Shown piece after piece: positions 1-10,972 of a DNA stretch of 64,000 nt. The position numbers were made by a program, and so were the translations under genes. The notes beneath the pieces were generated by a model. That model made no database searches and was not told the DNA's origin. It saw only the letters and a program-made list of their open reading frames with translations. This DNA is from Coptis chinensis (Eukaryota > Streptophyta > Magnoliopsida > Ranunculales > Ranunculaceae), in the NCBI GenBank assembly GCA_015680905.1, contig CM027377.1, positions 17,880,501 to 17,944,500 of the forward strand, read 5' to 3'. Each line of letters opens with the position of its first letter. The first letter of the stretch is position 1.

Positions 1-25
1 GGATTTACCACCAGGTTCCAAGACT

Positions 26-1424
26 TTGGGATATAAGTGGATATTCACAAAGAAATTTAAGACTGATGGATCAATCGACAAGTATAAAGCTAGACTTGTG
101 GTCAAAGGCTTTAGACAAAAGGAAGGATTAGATTATTTTGACACTTATTCTCCAGTTACAAGAATAACTTCCATAAGGATGCTAATAGTAATAGCATCAA
201 TACATGGATTTGAGATATATCAAATGGATGTAAAGGCGGCATTCTTGAATGGTAAGTTAGATGAAGAAATATACATGGGTTATTGCTCCTGGACAAGAAA
301 GGAAAGTTTACAAGCTTGTTAAATCTTTATATGGATTAAAGCAAGCACCTAAACAATGGCATGAGAAATTTGACAATGTAATGTTGTCAAACGGTTTCAA
401 AATAAACGAGTGTGACAAGTGTGTCTATGTCAAAAGCACTCAAAAGGGATGTGTCATTGTTTGTCTCTATGTAGACGATATGCTAATTTTGGGTAGTGAT
501 ATGGATGTCATAAAATCTACCAAACAAATGTTGTCTAGTAAGTTTGACATGAAAGATTTAGGTGTCGCTAATGTTATCCTAGGAATTAAGATCTCTAGGA
601 TGGAGGATGGACTTGTTCTATCACAATCTCATTACATTGAGACGATTCTTGACAAGTTCAAGAAATATAACATCACACAAAAAAAGGTCGCCGGTTCACG
701 TAAATCTTCATTTAGCTAAAAATCTTTGGAGATAGCATATCTCAACTAGAATACTCGTATACTTGGTAGTTTAATGTATGTCATGAAATCAGACAAGGCG
801 ACATAGCATACTCGTGAGCAAGCTAAGTCGATATCGAGTAATCCGGCAGAGATCAATGGATCGCCATATTGAGAGTTTTGGCGATACTTAAAGTATACTC
901 AGAATTTTGGTTTGCACTATACAAGATATCCAAATTGTTCGAAAGAAAGGTATGCTGCGATGCTAATTGGATATCGACACTAAAGACTCAAAGTCCACAA
1001 GTGGATATGTCTTTACACTTGAGGTGCAATTTGTTTCTTGGAAATCCTCAAAACAAACGTGCATAGCGAGGTCCATTATGGAATCAAAATTCATAGCATT
1101 GGACAAGGCTCGAGAAGAAGCAGAGTGGCTTCGAAATTTCTTAGAGGATATTCCAAACTGGGCTCAACTCATTGCCGGCAAAGTGTGTATACACCGTGGA
1201 TGACCGAATCTGCTATTAGTAGAGCACAGAGTAGCATGTATAACGGGAAGTCTCGACACATATGTCGTAGACATAATACCTTTAGACAATTGCTCTCAAA
1301 TGGAGTTATCTCAATCGACTATGTAAGGTCAAAAGATAACATTGGGGATCCGCTTACAAAAGGTTTAACAAGAGAGCAAGTAGAAAGATTATCAAGGGGA
1401 ATGGGCTTAAAGCCTTTGAGATAA
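26..1424 (+). pseudogene. Copia pol remnant: reverse transcriptase and RNase H
   Basis: Fragments match the copia RT (peptides KARLVVKGF and MDVKAAFLNG, active-site YVDDM near 470-482) and copia RNase H ([11 protein letters not shown] near 985-1017). The C-terminal region carries the usual DPLTKGL motif near 1350-1370. The protein would have been the reverse transcriptase and RNase H of an LTR retrotransposon, copying element RNA in virus-like particles. Reading is broken several times, so it is a fossil. Family assignment to Ty1/copia is secure; lineage within copia is not assigned. Confidence 0.9.
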
Positions 1425-2034
1425 CCAACCAAGAGTCATCATAATGGAAAAACCAACCTAGTTGACTGGAGATCCCAAGATCTAGGTTCAATGGGCCAAC
1501 TGAATTATGTTTGTGACTCAGTTAGCATTGGAGAGTAATATTATACTCTAACCCATTCCTATATAAGACAGTGCATATCTGCCGTGAGAACCAGGATAAG
1601 TCAAGCTTTTAATGATTTACTATATCTTGGAAAGTTATGTTATCCAAGTGGAGTATTGCAAGATACTCTTTATAGAAATCACCTATGTTAGTGCGAAGTG
1701 GGGCCGCTTCTATGAGAATTTTAAAGGCAAATGTCTCAAAAGCACTATCTGAAACCAAGAAGTGTTCAAGGCCAAAATGAACACAAACGTGAGAACCAAC
1801 AGTATTCGAGAAGGTATTGCGTGAAGATGATTGTCTAGGTTTATACAAACGCTGACAGTTCAAGGACATTAATTGAAGTCTACTAATCGTCCAATTAAAT
1901 CCGATCGTCTTTCACTAAGGCAAGTTCAAGGCCTCCCATGCTACTTGACCTGATGTGGTATCTTTTCATTTGTAAAAGAACAGAAATCGGATATTTATGA
2001 TAGAAGAAGCCAAATTTTCATTCATGTGGGGGAT

Positions 2035-2747
2035 TGTTAGAAAAAAATGAATTTGCACAAATCCATTAAAATATGAATGAGTAGTTTGTCTCCCAAGTTA
2101 TCCCACTTAAGATAAAATGGGTTTTTTCTTGAAACAGTACGTAATGTGAGAAAAACCTTTTTAAAATGATGTACTTGTTCTAAAACGATTGCATTATGCC
2201 GAAAAGGTCGCGACCTTTCGAAATGTGCCTTTGGTTCAAAAACGAAAGCATCATCATCGCGAAAATGTGTGACCTTTCGAAATAGGCACTGGTTCAAAAC
2301 AGTGTTTTATGCCGAAATGGTGCGTCTTTTCGAAACATGTGACTTTTCAAAGAGTTGCTTACTTTTTTCCAAGAGTCACTGTGTTGTTTCGAAGAGGCAC
2401 CACTCACCTATAAATAGTAGATGAATTTGGAGAGAAAAATACACCAGATCACACAGAGTTTTGATCTTTCTCTTCTCCCTCTGTTCTTAGTAAAATATTA
2501 TGTTGTGTTCGCTGATTCTATAGAATTGAAGTGCTAACTTTATATAGAAGGAAATCCGTTTTATCTTGGGAGACAGTTTCCCATCAACCTTTAAGCACCG
2601 TAAGGGGGGAAATCTGTCTTAAGGACATAGTGTATCTACACTAGGCTCGGATTTAATTAAGAAGTACAAGACACTTACAAGACAAAAGGTTTGTATAGTT
2701 TGGAAATTGGTAAAGAGTAAGTACAATTAAATTGTATATTCCTAACA
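2035..2747 (+). repeat. 3' LTR of the copia element
   Basis: Begins TGTTAG and ends CTAACA, the expected TG...CA inverted ends, and is about 713 bp long. It directly follows a G-rich purine tract. A CTATAAATA promoter-like box lies near 2409-2417, followed by a likely transcript start region. The sibling 5' LTR is outside the window. Confidence 0.8.
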
Positions 2748-4195
2748 TATTGTTGTAAATTTAAAAAGACAAATATAAAAATAATAAATAAAAACATCAA
2801 GCTTAATAATTCATTTCGTAGATATAGTTTTGATTTGTTAATTTGGCAGACCATGTTTTGTGCAGATTTGAAAGCTAAGAAAAAGTTAGGTTTAAACAAA
2901 AAATCAAGTATAGGGAAAAAATGGTATTACTTGCTAGTTACCAAAAATAATAAAATGATCTTTGGAAGGAGAGAGACAATTTTAGAACGGGAGTCACCAA
3001 GAAGATATGTGTATAAATCGCACAAATGGTTCCATACTTCCATTCCACATTTTCGGTTCAAGATTTCGAAGTTCGACCAGTCAGCGAAAGCCGATTCTAC
3101 TCATAAAACTACATGATCACCAACGAAATGGAAACTGCCAACTAAAGATTAATATACCTGATTTGAAATAATAATGAAAAATAAATATGATGCACCAACA
3201 GGTGATGGATTGTGATAGTGGTTCTGATGTTCATTCATAAACACTTGGATCAAATGCAAAAATGACAAAAGGCAATTATTCATTCTTCACTACAACGATA
3301 TAGTGGTAATAATACAACAAGACGTCAAAATGCAACAAACAGCTGCATTATAAGGTTACATGTGCTCTAATGCATTATACTGCAAACTTTCATTTCTAGG
3401 TTGTCAATTTCTCACGATCGACCAACTCACATATAACATGATCACGTGGTCACATATAACATGAACATGTTGAAATGACAAGCAATTAAGCACTAGCTAG
3501 AGTGCTTAGCAACCACTCCATGTATTCTGGAAGCTCTTGATCTAGCTATCTGGTAAGAAACAAAGAATTAAGAAATAGGGTGATTTTGGAAACACCCATA
3601 AAAAACACTATCATATTTCAACTTTAAAATAAATAAATAAAATAATTTTAGACACATTATGTTTCTAAATTTCATTTTTTTTTATTAGGCATACTAAAAC
3701 AAAACAATTCATTTATTAGAATATATACATCGCGAGACTATTAAATACCCAATACTAAACCATAGATATTCTTCTTCTTCTATCAAAAAATGGTATTATG
3801 TGTTCTTTTTTTTCTATAAAAAAAAATGATCTTGATTTATTCTCCAATAACCTCTTCTTCTTTTTTGAAGAGTTTGCTGGGGTTAAGGCAGACCCCCACC
3901 TGTTTATTGCACATAGAGAAGCATTACATACCCTCCCTAAGAGTATGGTCATTAGGAGGTACACATAACCTAAGGCATCAAACCTAAAACACTTGGGATT
4001 TCTCCCTACACTGGCATAAAACCACAATCAGCAACCCCATCAACCATAGCCTGAGGGACCATCTGCCTTCAATCCATAAGCCCCAATCAAAGACAAAGGA
4101 AGCATACAAAGACTACAACAGGCATGAAGCCCTCACACAAATGACATTACACATACCACAAGCAAGTATTCATAGGAATCATCTCATTTGATCTC
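2748..4195. other. AT-rich non-coding stretch
   Basis: No gene is supported here. The short ORFs have no recognisable domain. The stretch is AT-rich with short homopolymer runs. The right end (about 3755-4195) precedes the stop of the minus-strand C2H2 fragment and could be its old 3' region, but nothing proves that. Confidence 0.5.
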
Positions 4196-5415
4196 CTACT
4201 TTTTAGCCTTCAATTGCTTTACTATCTTAGGATGATCTTTCCTAAGATGAAGTTGCGTTTTCTCATAGTCACAGAAAAAACACCCACAAGCACAACACAC
4301 ATATGTGAGTCCCATAGTGTCGTCCCAAAACTCTTTTGTATAATCTTCAAGATACCTCTTTTTGTTTTTGGTTAGTGACTTTACCTTCTTCATCATTGCA
4401 AGAGTAGGCTCAATTTCTCCCGAAGAACGTTCTTGGATTTTTTTGCTTCTTTTTGGCTTTTCTGGTTGACCAATCCCTCTCAAGACGCGTTTCATGCCTC
4501 GACTTTGTTTTAGGCAAGTGGTCATTAAACATTTCTTCCTCATGTCGATAGGTCATCCATATCATCTACCTCCTCATTTTCAGCAACTAACCCTTCGTAC
4601 ATATTTCTTTCTCGGCTATTGGGTAGTTGGGGAAGAGAAGTAATCCTATTCCCTTTTTCTGCTTCCCTTACCTTCTATGTACCTTTGGTCGAGCTATTTA
4701 CTCTTGTCCATTCAAGCACCGTGATTCTTTGCATTCACCGGGCTTGCGATTAATGTGTACTTACAAGATACCTTCAGATTTCCTTTTCTGACATTGTTAT
4801 TCCATACCACTATAGCGACTATTTCTCGTAGCTCTATCTTGTTCCCTGAAAAACCCCGTCCCTCTTCAACCTCGGATCATCGGTGTTTCCTCCACTGGAC
4901 TTGGTATTTCCCTAGATGTAAAACCTACATTCAAACCTCTATTTACTTCTTGCGGTGTACTCTTTCTTACCCAAACTTGGGTGGGTTTCTCCGGACATTT
5001 GTTCTCTTTGTGACCATATTTTTTACATAGAGCACATGAAATAGGAACCCACGGATATTCCAGCTTTATAGTTACCTCTTTTCCCAAAGATTTTAACTTT
5101 AACTTCGGTTCTAAAATCAAAGTCTATGGGAACTACCATGAGACCTTTGCATAGTTAAGCCTTTGTTTCCGTTTAGTTTGCTCATCCATTCTCTTAGGCT
5201 CACCCACCAGGTTTGCCACAAACCCCAGACCATCATCAGTCCACAACTCTTTTGGTAGATCCATTAGTTTTACCCAAATAGGAAGGGATTTTATTTCATT
5301 CTTCTGAGCTTCAACTTCCTGGGTCCATTGTGCAATAACAAACAGTTTACCTGCGAGAAATATTGGCTCTGCATCTAGAACCTTTCTCCTATCTTCTTCC
5401 ACGTTGAACTTGAAG
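4196..5415 (-). pseudogene. Broken DUF4283/zf-CCHC_4 protein with a C-terminal C2H2 finger
   Basis: Read right to left, about 5415-5133 encodes a DUF4283-like domain (LPIWVKLMDLPKELW, then GEPKRMD). About 5120-4866 continues with a zinc knuckle CALCKKYGHKENKC, spaced C-x2-C-x4-H-x4-C, as in zf-CCHC_4. This pair is typical of plant LINE ORF1 proteins and DUF4283 host relatives that bind nucleic acid. Further on, an acidic stretch (EGLVAENEEVDDMDD, about 4610-4550) leads by a frame change into a lysine-rich 115-aa piece (4543-4196). That piece ends in a classical C2H2 finger, C-x2-C-x12-H-x4-H. Reading breaks between the DUF4283 half and the CCHC half, and again before the finger. No reverse transcriptase follows downstream. 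It is either a decayed LINE ORF1 or a decayed host gene; whether the C2H2 end belongs to the same gene is inference. Confidence 0.6.
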
Positions 5416-5603
5416 TAATATTAAAATATTGGCTGTGCAATAACCTCTTCTTTAACAACATTTATCCTACTAATAAACATGCAATTGATTTGAATCAATC
5501 ATATCAAAGTAATAGGATGAATACCAACCTAATGAGAATGAAGAAAAAAAAATCAAAATCAAAATTTGACAAATTGACAAGAAGAAAATTGCTGAAAAAA
5601 GGC

Positions 5604-5657
5604 GTGTGTGTGTGTGTGTGTGTGTTTTTTTTAATTTTTTATTTTTTTTTTTTTTTG
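5604..5657. repeat. (GT)n microsatellite and poly-T tract
   Basis: An uninterrupted GT run at 5604-5625 is followed by T-rich low-complexity sequence to about 5657. It is a simple repeat and explains the odd histidine/threonine or valine/cysteine runs in ORFs crossing it. Confidence 0.95.
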
Positions 5658-5952
5658 CCCCTATTGGAAATACCCCCAAATTGAGATATTGGTTTGAAAC
5701 GGTTGTTGGGGTATGGCAAAAACTTTAGTTAGTTATGGGATATTAAAATGTTTTTATGAATGTGTCCAATATCACCCTGCAAATATGTTGGATTTTTTTT
5801 TTTTTTTCTTCTTCCAATGGCGCTTATAATATGTAGATTAGTGCAAAATGACTTATTTGGTAGACTTCAAAAGTTCAAATTAGTCCCAAAATATCAGTTA
5901 TGCATTAAGTATTGTATAATGTGAGTTACTTAAGTTGACTTTATATCAGAAC

Positions 5953-6281
5953 TAGGATAGCTGAATGGATCGGTTTGGGTCGGATTCTGGAAAATCCAAA
6001 CGTGAACCGATAAAAAAAATTAGGAACCCAAAACCAAACCGATAAGAAAATTGAGAATCCGAAATCAAACCGAACTAAAAACTATAAAATCGATTAAATC
6101 CAAAATTAAATCGATTAATTTCAACTACACAATTGATAAACATATACAAAATTAATCATAAATATTACTAAAATATCATCTTATCGGTTCAAGTTTATAT
6201 CGGTTCGATGGAGAAAAACCCAAAACCAAACGGTTTGGTTTGGATCGATTATCGGGTTATCAAAAACCATTGACAGCCCTA
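5953..6281. mobile_element. hAT-like MITE, about 329 bp
   Basis: The left end starts TAGGATAGCTGAATGG and the right end, read in reverse complement, starts TAGGGCTGTCAATGG, so the ends form an imperfect terminal inverted repeat. Flanks show an 8-bp target duplication with one mismatch: ATCAGAAC at 5945-5952 and ATTAGAAC at 6282-6289. Eight-bp duplications with TAGGG-type ends fit hAT MITEs. The interior is AT-rich with repeated CGGTTT/AAACCG blocks that can fold back, and has no coding capacity. Confidence 0.65.
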
Positions 6282-8600
6282 ATTAGAACCACTAAGATTT
6301 TTCCCCTAACATCAGAAGCGGCTTTTTAAAGTTCAACCCCCTTGATAATTGCAGGCGCTAAAGCCGCTAAATTGATATCACTGGTCATCATCTTGTACGT
6401 ACAGTTGTACTTGTTTCTCAACACTCCTGAAATAGCTCTAATATTAGATGTTGAAAAGAAGTACGTTGTGAGCTATGGTTAGGACTCATGCCTGGTAAAT
6501 GGTGGATCCATGACTTGTACCCTGCCAAGCAACTCGGCCTTAAACCTAGTGGGCTTGGGAGAGTTTCCTAAATGAATTCAACTTACTGCAAAGGATAAAT
6601 ATTAAAAACTCGTTCTAAGTTCTAACATATGTCAATCCATTTGAATGGACATACCGACATACTATTCATACAAAACACTTTCTAGATGATCATACTAGGG
6701 ATTTAAACTACAAAATGCAGAAATATTAATATGAAGAATTAGTTGAAGCATTTGTTACCTCATTATTTTCTTGGACGAGTTTTCCTACAGAACACATTTC
6801 AAATATCACACTAGGTAATTAAACTACAAAATCCAGAAATATACTTCTTGAAGATAGTACCCAAAGGACAACTGTGGGTACACATTCCCGTCTGCAGTCT
6901 ACTCACTCCACGATAATGCAACAATTGCTTCCACCATCTATGATAGAGTAGCCGCCTCAACAGAGCTCATTTGATAGACAGGCATCTGTATTTGCACCAA
7001 TATATTCATGTATAAGAACAATTATACTACGTATGAAAAACCACAAACTTTCATCAAGATATATAGCAATATAAAAGAACATATTTGTAATAGTTACATA
7101 CCAGTACTCTGCCAAAGCTAAATTGTTTTTGCCTCACTATAAGTATCAATAATAGAAAAATAATTGAGTACACACATTAGTCAGACCAAACTATTTTCCT
7201 ACCGTGTATCCATAAAAAAATGTTCCTCTATCTGATCCTACAGCCATGTACTCTGACGACTAACATGTAATTTTAATTTATGAGTCACACTCACAGTGAA
7301 GTTTTTGGGTTGTTATAAACTCCAAAAACCTCTTCAAACTGAGTTAATTTACCACTACCTGTTCTCATCAAAAAAAAAAAATACACATCCATAACAAACA
7401 ATCAGTTGGTAATTGTGCTGGGAGCTAGGGTATGATACAAGTGGCAGCTCTCTCTAATTGCTTAAGAATAATGGATAATCCCAACAATTTGTATCCGCTC
7501 AATTTCAAACCTAAACATCTCCATGCACAAGTGCTTGTACATATGAAAAAGGGATGGATGTTCTGGTTTTGGTTAGGCATGGTTGAAGCACTAGAAGACA
7601 TGAGCAGAGATGTTGGCAAATTAAAGATGGCACCTCCCTCCATATCCATCTGGAATGGTAACAGGATTATAATGCTCCAAAATTTAGAGTATCCACTCTC
7701 CCCTTTTTCATATGCTTCAATGTATGGTTTCTGACCTATATGAACAATTGAACAAACCACAAAATTGTGTCATTCATCTCCAACTACCAAAAAAATCTCC
7801 TTTAACCCCTTTGTTTGACTTCATAACAGTTTCTCTAATCTCATCGACCTAAAAATGAATATCACAAATGGGTGGCCTAAAAAAGGATAAATTACTGTTC
7901 AGAGTATATATCAAAGTTTGACAGAAACCACATCAAATCTGCTGTAAAGCTTCTCCTTACCAAGAACAAAAGCCTAAGCTAGAATTAGAACCAAATAGCG
8001 GCACCCAATTCTACTTGTAAACACCTGCTAAACGACTACATCAGAAATAATTTCTATGCTAGCATGACACACAGGCGGATCTATTCATGGACCAGCCTGG
8101 GCCTAGGCCCCCCCCTGAACTTTGGATTAAAAAATATTAGTAGTGTTGCTAACTTACTATCCTACCTTAGGCCCACCGTCTAGCTACAACCCAAACCCAA
8201 AAAAATCAAGTGCCTATTCCTATTAGTTAAAAAAAAAATAGATAAGACGGGGCGATATTAAGATACCATTAGAGATTTTTAGTTTTACTATAAATAGATA
8301 ACCACGCAAAACGAAGATTGGTACCATAAATAAGAGGTTCCTAGAGTGAAAGAAATCTTATTGAACTCTGTTTATAAAAAGAGATAAATTCCCCGTCTCA
8401 AAAAAAAACTAAATTCCCCCACGCTCTTAAAAAAAAAATTGATTTTTAATAAGATTTTTTGATTTTTTAAGACGGACGATGATTAAAGGAAATCTCTAAT
8501 TCCAATCTTCAGTTGCATTTTCCTAGAGTGAAAGTTTGTACCATAAGAGGTCTCTTTTTCGGCCTAGGTTCTATACTATAATCAGAGCAAGCCTTGGTTC
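6282..8600. other. Non-coding nuclear sequence, no supported gene
   Basis: Opposing ORFs of about 100 aa at 7425-7760 have no recognisable domain, and the overlap in both strands argues against a gene. A C-rich stretch near 8095-8115 (GGCCTAGGCC followed by a C run) looks like part of an old repeat. Two direct copies of CCTAGAGTGAAAG lie near 8340 and 8522. Nothing else is supported. Confidence 0.45.
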
Positions 8601-9546
8601 TTTAGGTGAGACCACAAAGTTCACTACGATCCTATCTCGTATTCGGTCTGTTTAAAGCAAAAAGAAGAGACACCAGTAGCCGTGCCAATGGCTGATATGC
8701 GCGATAGCCTACCGTTTTGACCTACTCTTTCATTAATGAGAGGATATATATATTCCAAAAAGAAAGATCAAAGAAGGATCAGTGTACTGCCACTCTTAGC
8801 AAGGCGCGGTAGGATAGAGATTTGCAACTCACCTTGATTGAAGCATATGAAAGAGAAAGATCAGAGTCTTGTGCGTACTGGGTGTAGAGGCTTTTCCTTT
8901 AAAGGCCGGCAGTTATGAGCTTGACGTCGGAGACGAAGCCTTCTCACTCACTAGAAAGTTGAGCAATGATTTCTTATCGGCCTAGGAGATGCTGCGTCCT
9001 CCATCAACTGGGCACAAAAGCAGCTCCAAAGGAAGCAGAAAGTACCGTACGGAGCGAGGAAGAATGGTAACCTAATAGGGCTTATGCCAAGATCAGTCTT
9101 CCAAATGGGCTAAAGAACGAAGCGATGGAACGAAAGAAAGGTGGGAGGTTTAATTCACCACGCGGCAATATGCGTCCGAACCTTCCTGACAGAACGAAGG
9201 ACGGGATGATGGCTCCTACTAACCCTGAAGTCGAAACACTGTCTGAGGAGCCATGGGACCCTTGAGACATTCAAGACCATACAACCTGAAAGACAGACTA
9301 TAGAATGTGTGAAGCTAACTCCTTTGCCAGACCTGTCGCTCCATCAACCGACCGGAAACGTAATGTCGAGGCGGCAGTTCGAGATGAAGATGAAGTCGGA
9401 GCGACCGGCGGAAGTTCGCTTTCCTTTCTCCAAACCTCGTTAGCTAGCCATTGCATTTCATTCATAAGGCTTTCTTGGTCTCCTTCGGTCCTTCCTAGTC
9501 CCCCAGCCGAAGCTAGTATGAATTTCATATAGGTAGAGCATAGGTC

Positions 9547-9572
9547 AAAATTGTAAGCTTGCTTACAATTTT
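9547..9572. repeat. Perfect hairpin, 12-bp stem
   Basis: AAAATTGTAAGC at 9547-9558 and its exact reverse complement at 9561-9572 are separated by TT. Such stem-loops occur at RNA 3' ends in plant mitochondria, but no gene is recognised next to it, so a processing role is only a possibility. Confidence 0.7.
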
Positions 9573-9647
9573 TTCTTTTGACTGTCGGGTCTTAACTCCT
9601 AATAGTTCTGAAGGTAAATCCTGTAAGCTATGCTTTCGGTCAGCTAC

Positions 9648-9670
9648 TTTCTTTATATACTATAAAGAAA
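9648..9670. repeat. Perfect hairpin, 10-bp stem
   Basis: TTTCTTTATA at 9648-9657 pairs exactly with TATAAAGAAA at 9661-9670 around a 3-base loop. It lies about 75 bp from the preceding hairpin. Confidence 0.65.
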
Positions 9671-9859
9671 GATGAGCAAAGGGTAGACTGAGCTAAGCAC
9701 TTATCCGAGATTTCTTCTTCGGAATCGGTCTTTGTTCTAGGCTAAAACGCCTGTTTCGGACTGGGCCCGGCTTAAAAATCTGATTCTGCGCATATAGATT
9801 GAGATTTTGTATCCTGCTGGACGTGAGTTCAGTTCGAAACTCTTGAGTTTCAGATTCCC

Positions 9860-10670
9860 CAGTATCCAAAGGGAAAGACTGCTTTAGGATAGAATCCGAA
9901 CTTGCAACCGGTATCCAAAGGGAAATCCTTACATGTAAGCTTCTATCTAAGACGATCCTTGGGTCAGTGACTTGTCAGTCGATGCAGTTCGCGATATACA
10001 GAAGAAAGTCTTATTCCGGTTTTCTTGTATTCTAAGACAAAGGCGCATTAAACTGCTGTTTAGGACACTTCCCAGGTCCCAGGGATTGGTTAAAAGTGCG
10101 ATTAAGCCTATATAGAAATAGAGACCGCCAAACGAAATAGTAACGAGTTTTGGATTCCGATATCCCATATCCAAAGGGTAGTAAGACTGTCAGCTAGTAG
10201 GCGTTGTCAGCTGAATAAATAGGTAAGTCGAACCTGCTTTAGGATAGAAAATAGGGAAGTTTCGGATATGAAAACATAGCTAATCAACAGAAATATGCCT
10301 ATCCCGGAAGTAGGCGAAAAGCCGGATTCTTGATGTAAACAGAAGAAAATGAACTGGATAAGCAAAGAGTTCAGAAAGAGAAATCTGAATCAACTATGCT
10401 AAAGAGTACCAATTACTGAATCAACTATGCGATTCAAGCAAAACAAACAGTACCGATTCCCGGAGTTCTTCCGGTTTTCTTTTATTAGAAGAGAAATATG
10501 CGTGAAACACGAGTGAAAGTTTTTGAGTAAACACCTATGCTTAAACGAGCTATTCTGCGCATAGAGATTCATGTTAACTAAACTATAGGACAGATCGGCT
10601 TACTCGATCAGGGAAGCGAGTCATTATCAGAATTAAGACAAGTAAGAAGCTTACTTCGGGACAAGAAGTG
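9860..10670. repeat. Degenerate dispersed short repeats
   Basis: TATCCAAAGGG occurs near 9863, 9912 and 10169. CTGCTTTAGGATAGAA occurs at 9880 and 10234. TTCTGCGCATA occurs near 9783 and 10552. TTCCGGTTTTCTT occurs near 10013 and 10470. GAATCAACTATGC occurs twice near 10387-10430. The later pieces resemble the repeat units of the adjacent ORF at 10676, suggesting a decayed array that once extended further left. Confidence 0.6.
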
Positions 10671-10675
10671 ATGCC

Positions 10676-10972
10676 ATGAAAGAACAAGAAGAGATTCAAT
10701 CCGATAAGCCAGAAACAGTTCCGATCACTGAACTGGAATCAACTACGCGAGAAGAAAGAGTTCAGAAATCCAATAAGCCAGAAACAGTTCCGATCACTGA
10801 ATCTGGATTAGAAGCTAAGCCTGAAACTGAATCGGAATTAGAACATAAGCCTGAAACAGTCCCTATTACTGCGGAATCCAAGGAAAGAGTTCTGCAACCT
10901 CAACCTATTCTATACAATCATAAGCCTAAGAAGAAGCGGCATAAAAAAAAAGAAGAAGAGGAGAAAGAATAG
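10676..10972 (+). CDS. Hypothetical 98-aa protein made of KPETVPIT repeats
   Basis: Not recognised. The reading frame is built from a unit of 23-24 codons whose core, KPETVPIT, begins at 10706, 10775 and 10847, with a partial copy near 10813. The C-terminus (about residues 80-98) is a run of lysine and glutamate after YNHKPKKKRH. It has no membrane segment or signal peptide and would be hydrophilic and probably disordered. Decayed copies of the same repeat lie upstream in other frames. It may be a fortuitous open frame through a tandem repeat rather than a gene; no start signal or neighbour supports expression. Confidence 0.25.
   Translation: MKEQEEIQSDKPETVPITELESTTREERVQKSNKPETVPITESGLEAKPETESELEHKPETVPITAESKERVLQPQPILYNHKPKKKRHKKKEEEEKE

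Larger units (their letters stand above)
1..2747 (+). mobile_element. Ty1/copia retrotransposon, 3' half, broken
   Basis: This is a fossil copia-type LTR retrotransposon that enters the window already inside pol. Parts in order are reverse transcriptase (about 26-720), RNase H (about 950-1200), the end of pol (to about 1424), a non-coding 3' stretch, a purine-rich tract just before the LTR (about 2023-2034), and a 3' LTR. The order RT then RNase H at the 3' end, with no integrase after it, is diagnostic of copia rather than gypsy. The element is broken several times in pol. The 5' part, including gag, protease and integrase, lies outside the window, so target duplications and LTR-LTR age cannot be judged. 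Confidence 0.9.

Noticed and set aside
7425-7760. Opposing ORFs of 111 aa and 100 aa
   Set aside because: They overlap on both strands, show no domain and have no gene context.
9298-9532. Overlapping ORFs of 76 and 75 aa in the mitochondrial-like block
   Set aside because: Mirror-strand open frames in balanced-composition DNA; no motif.
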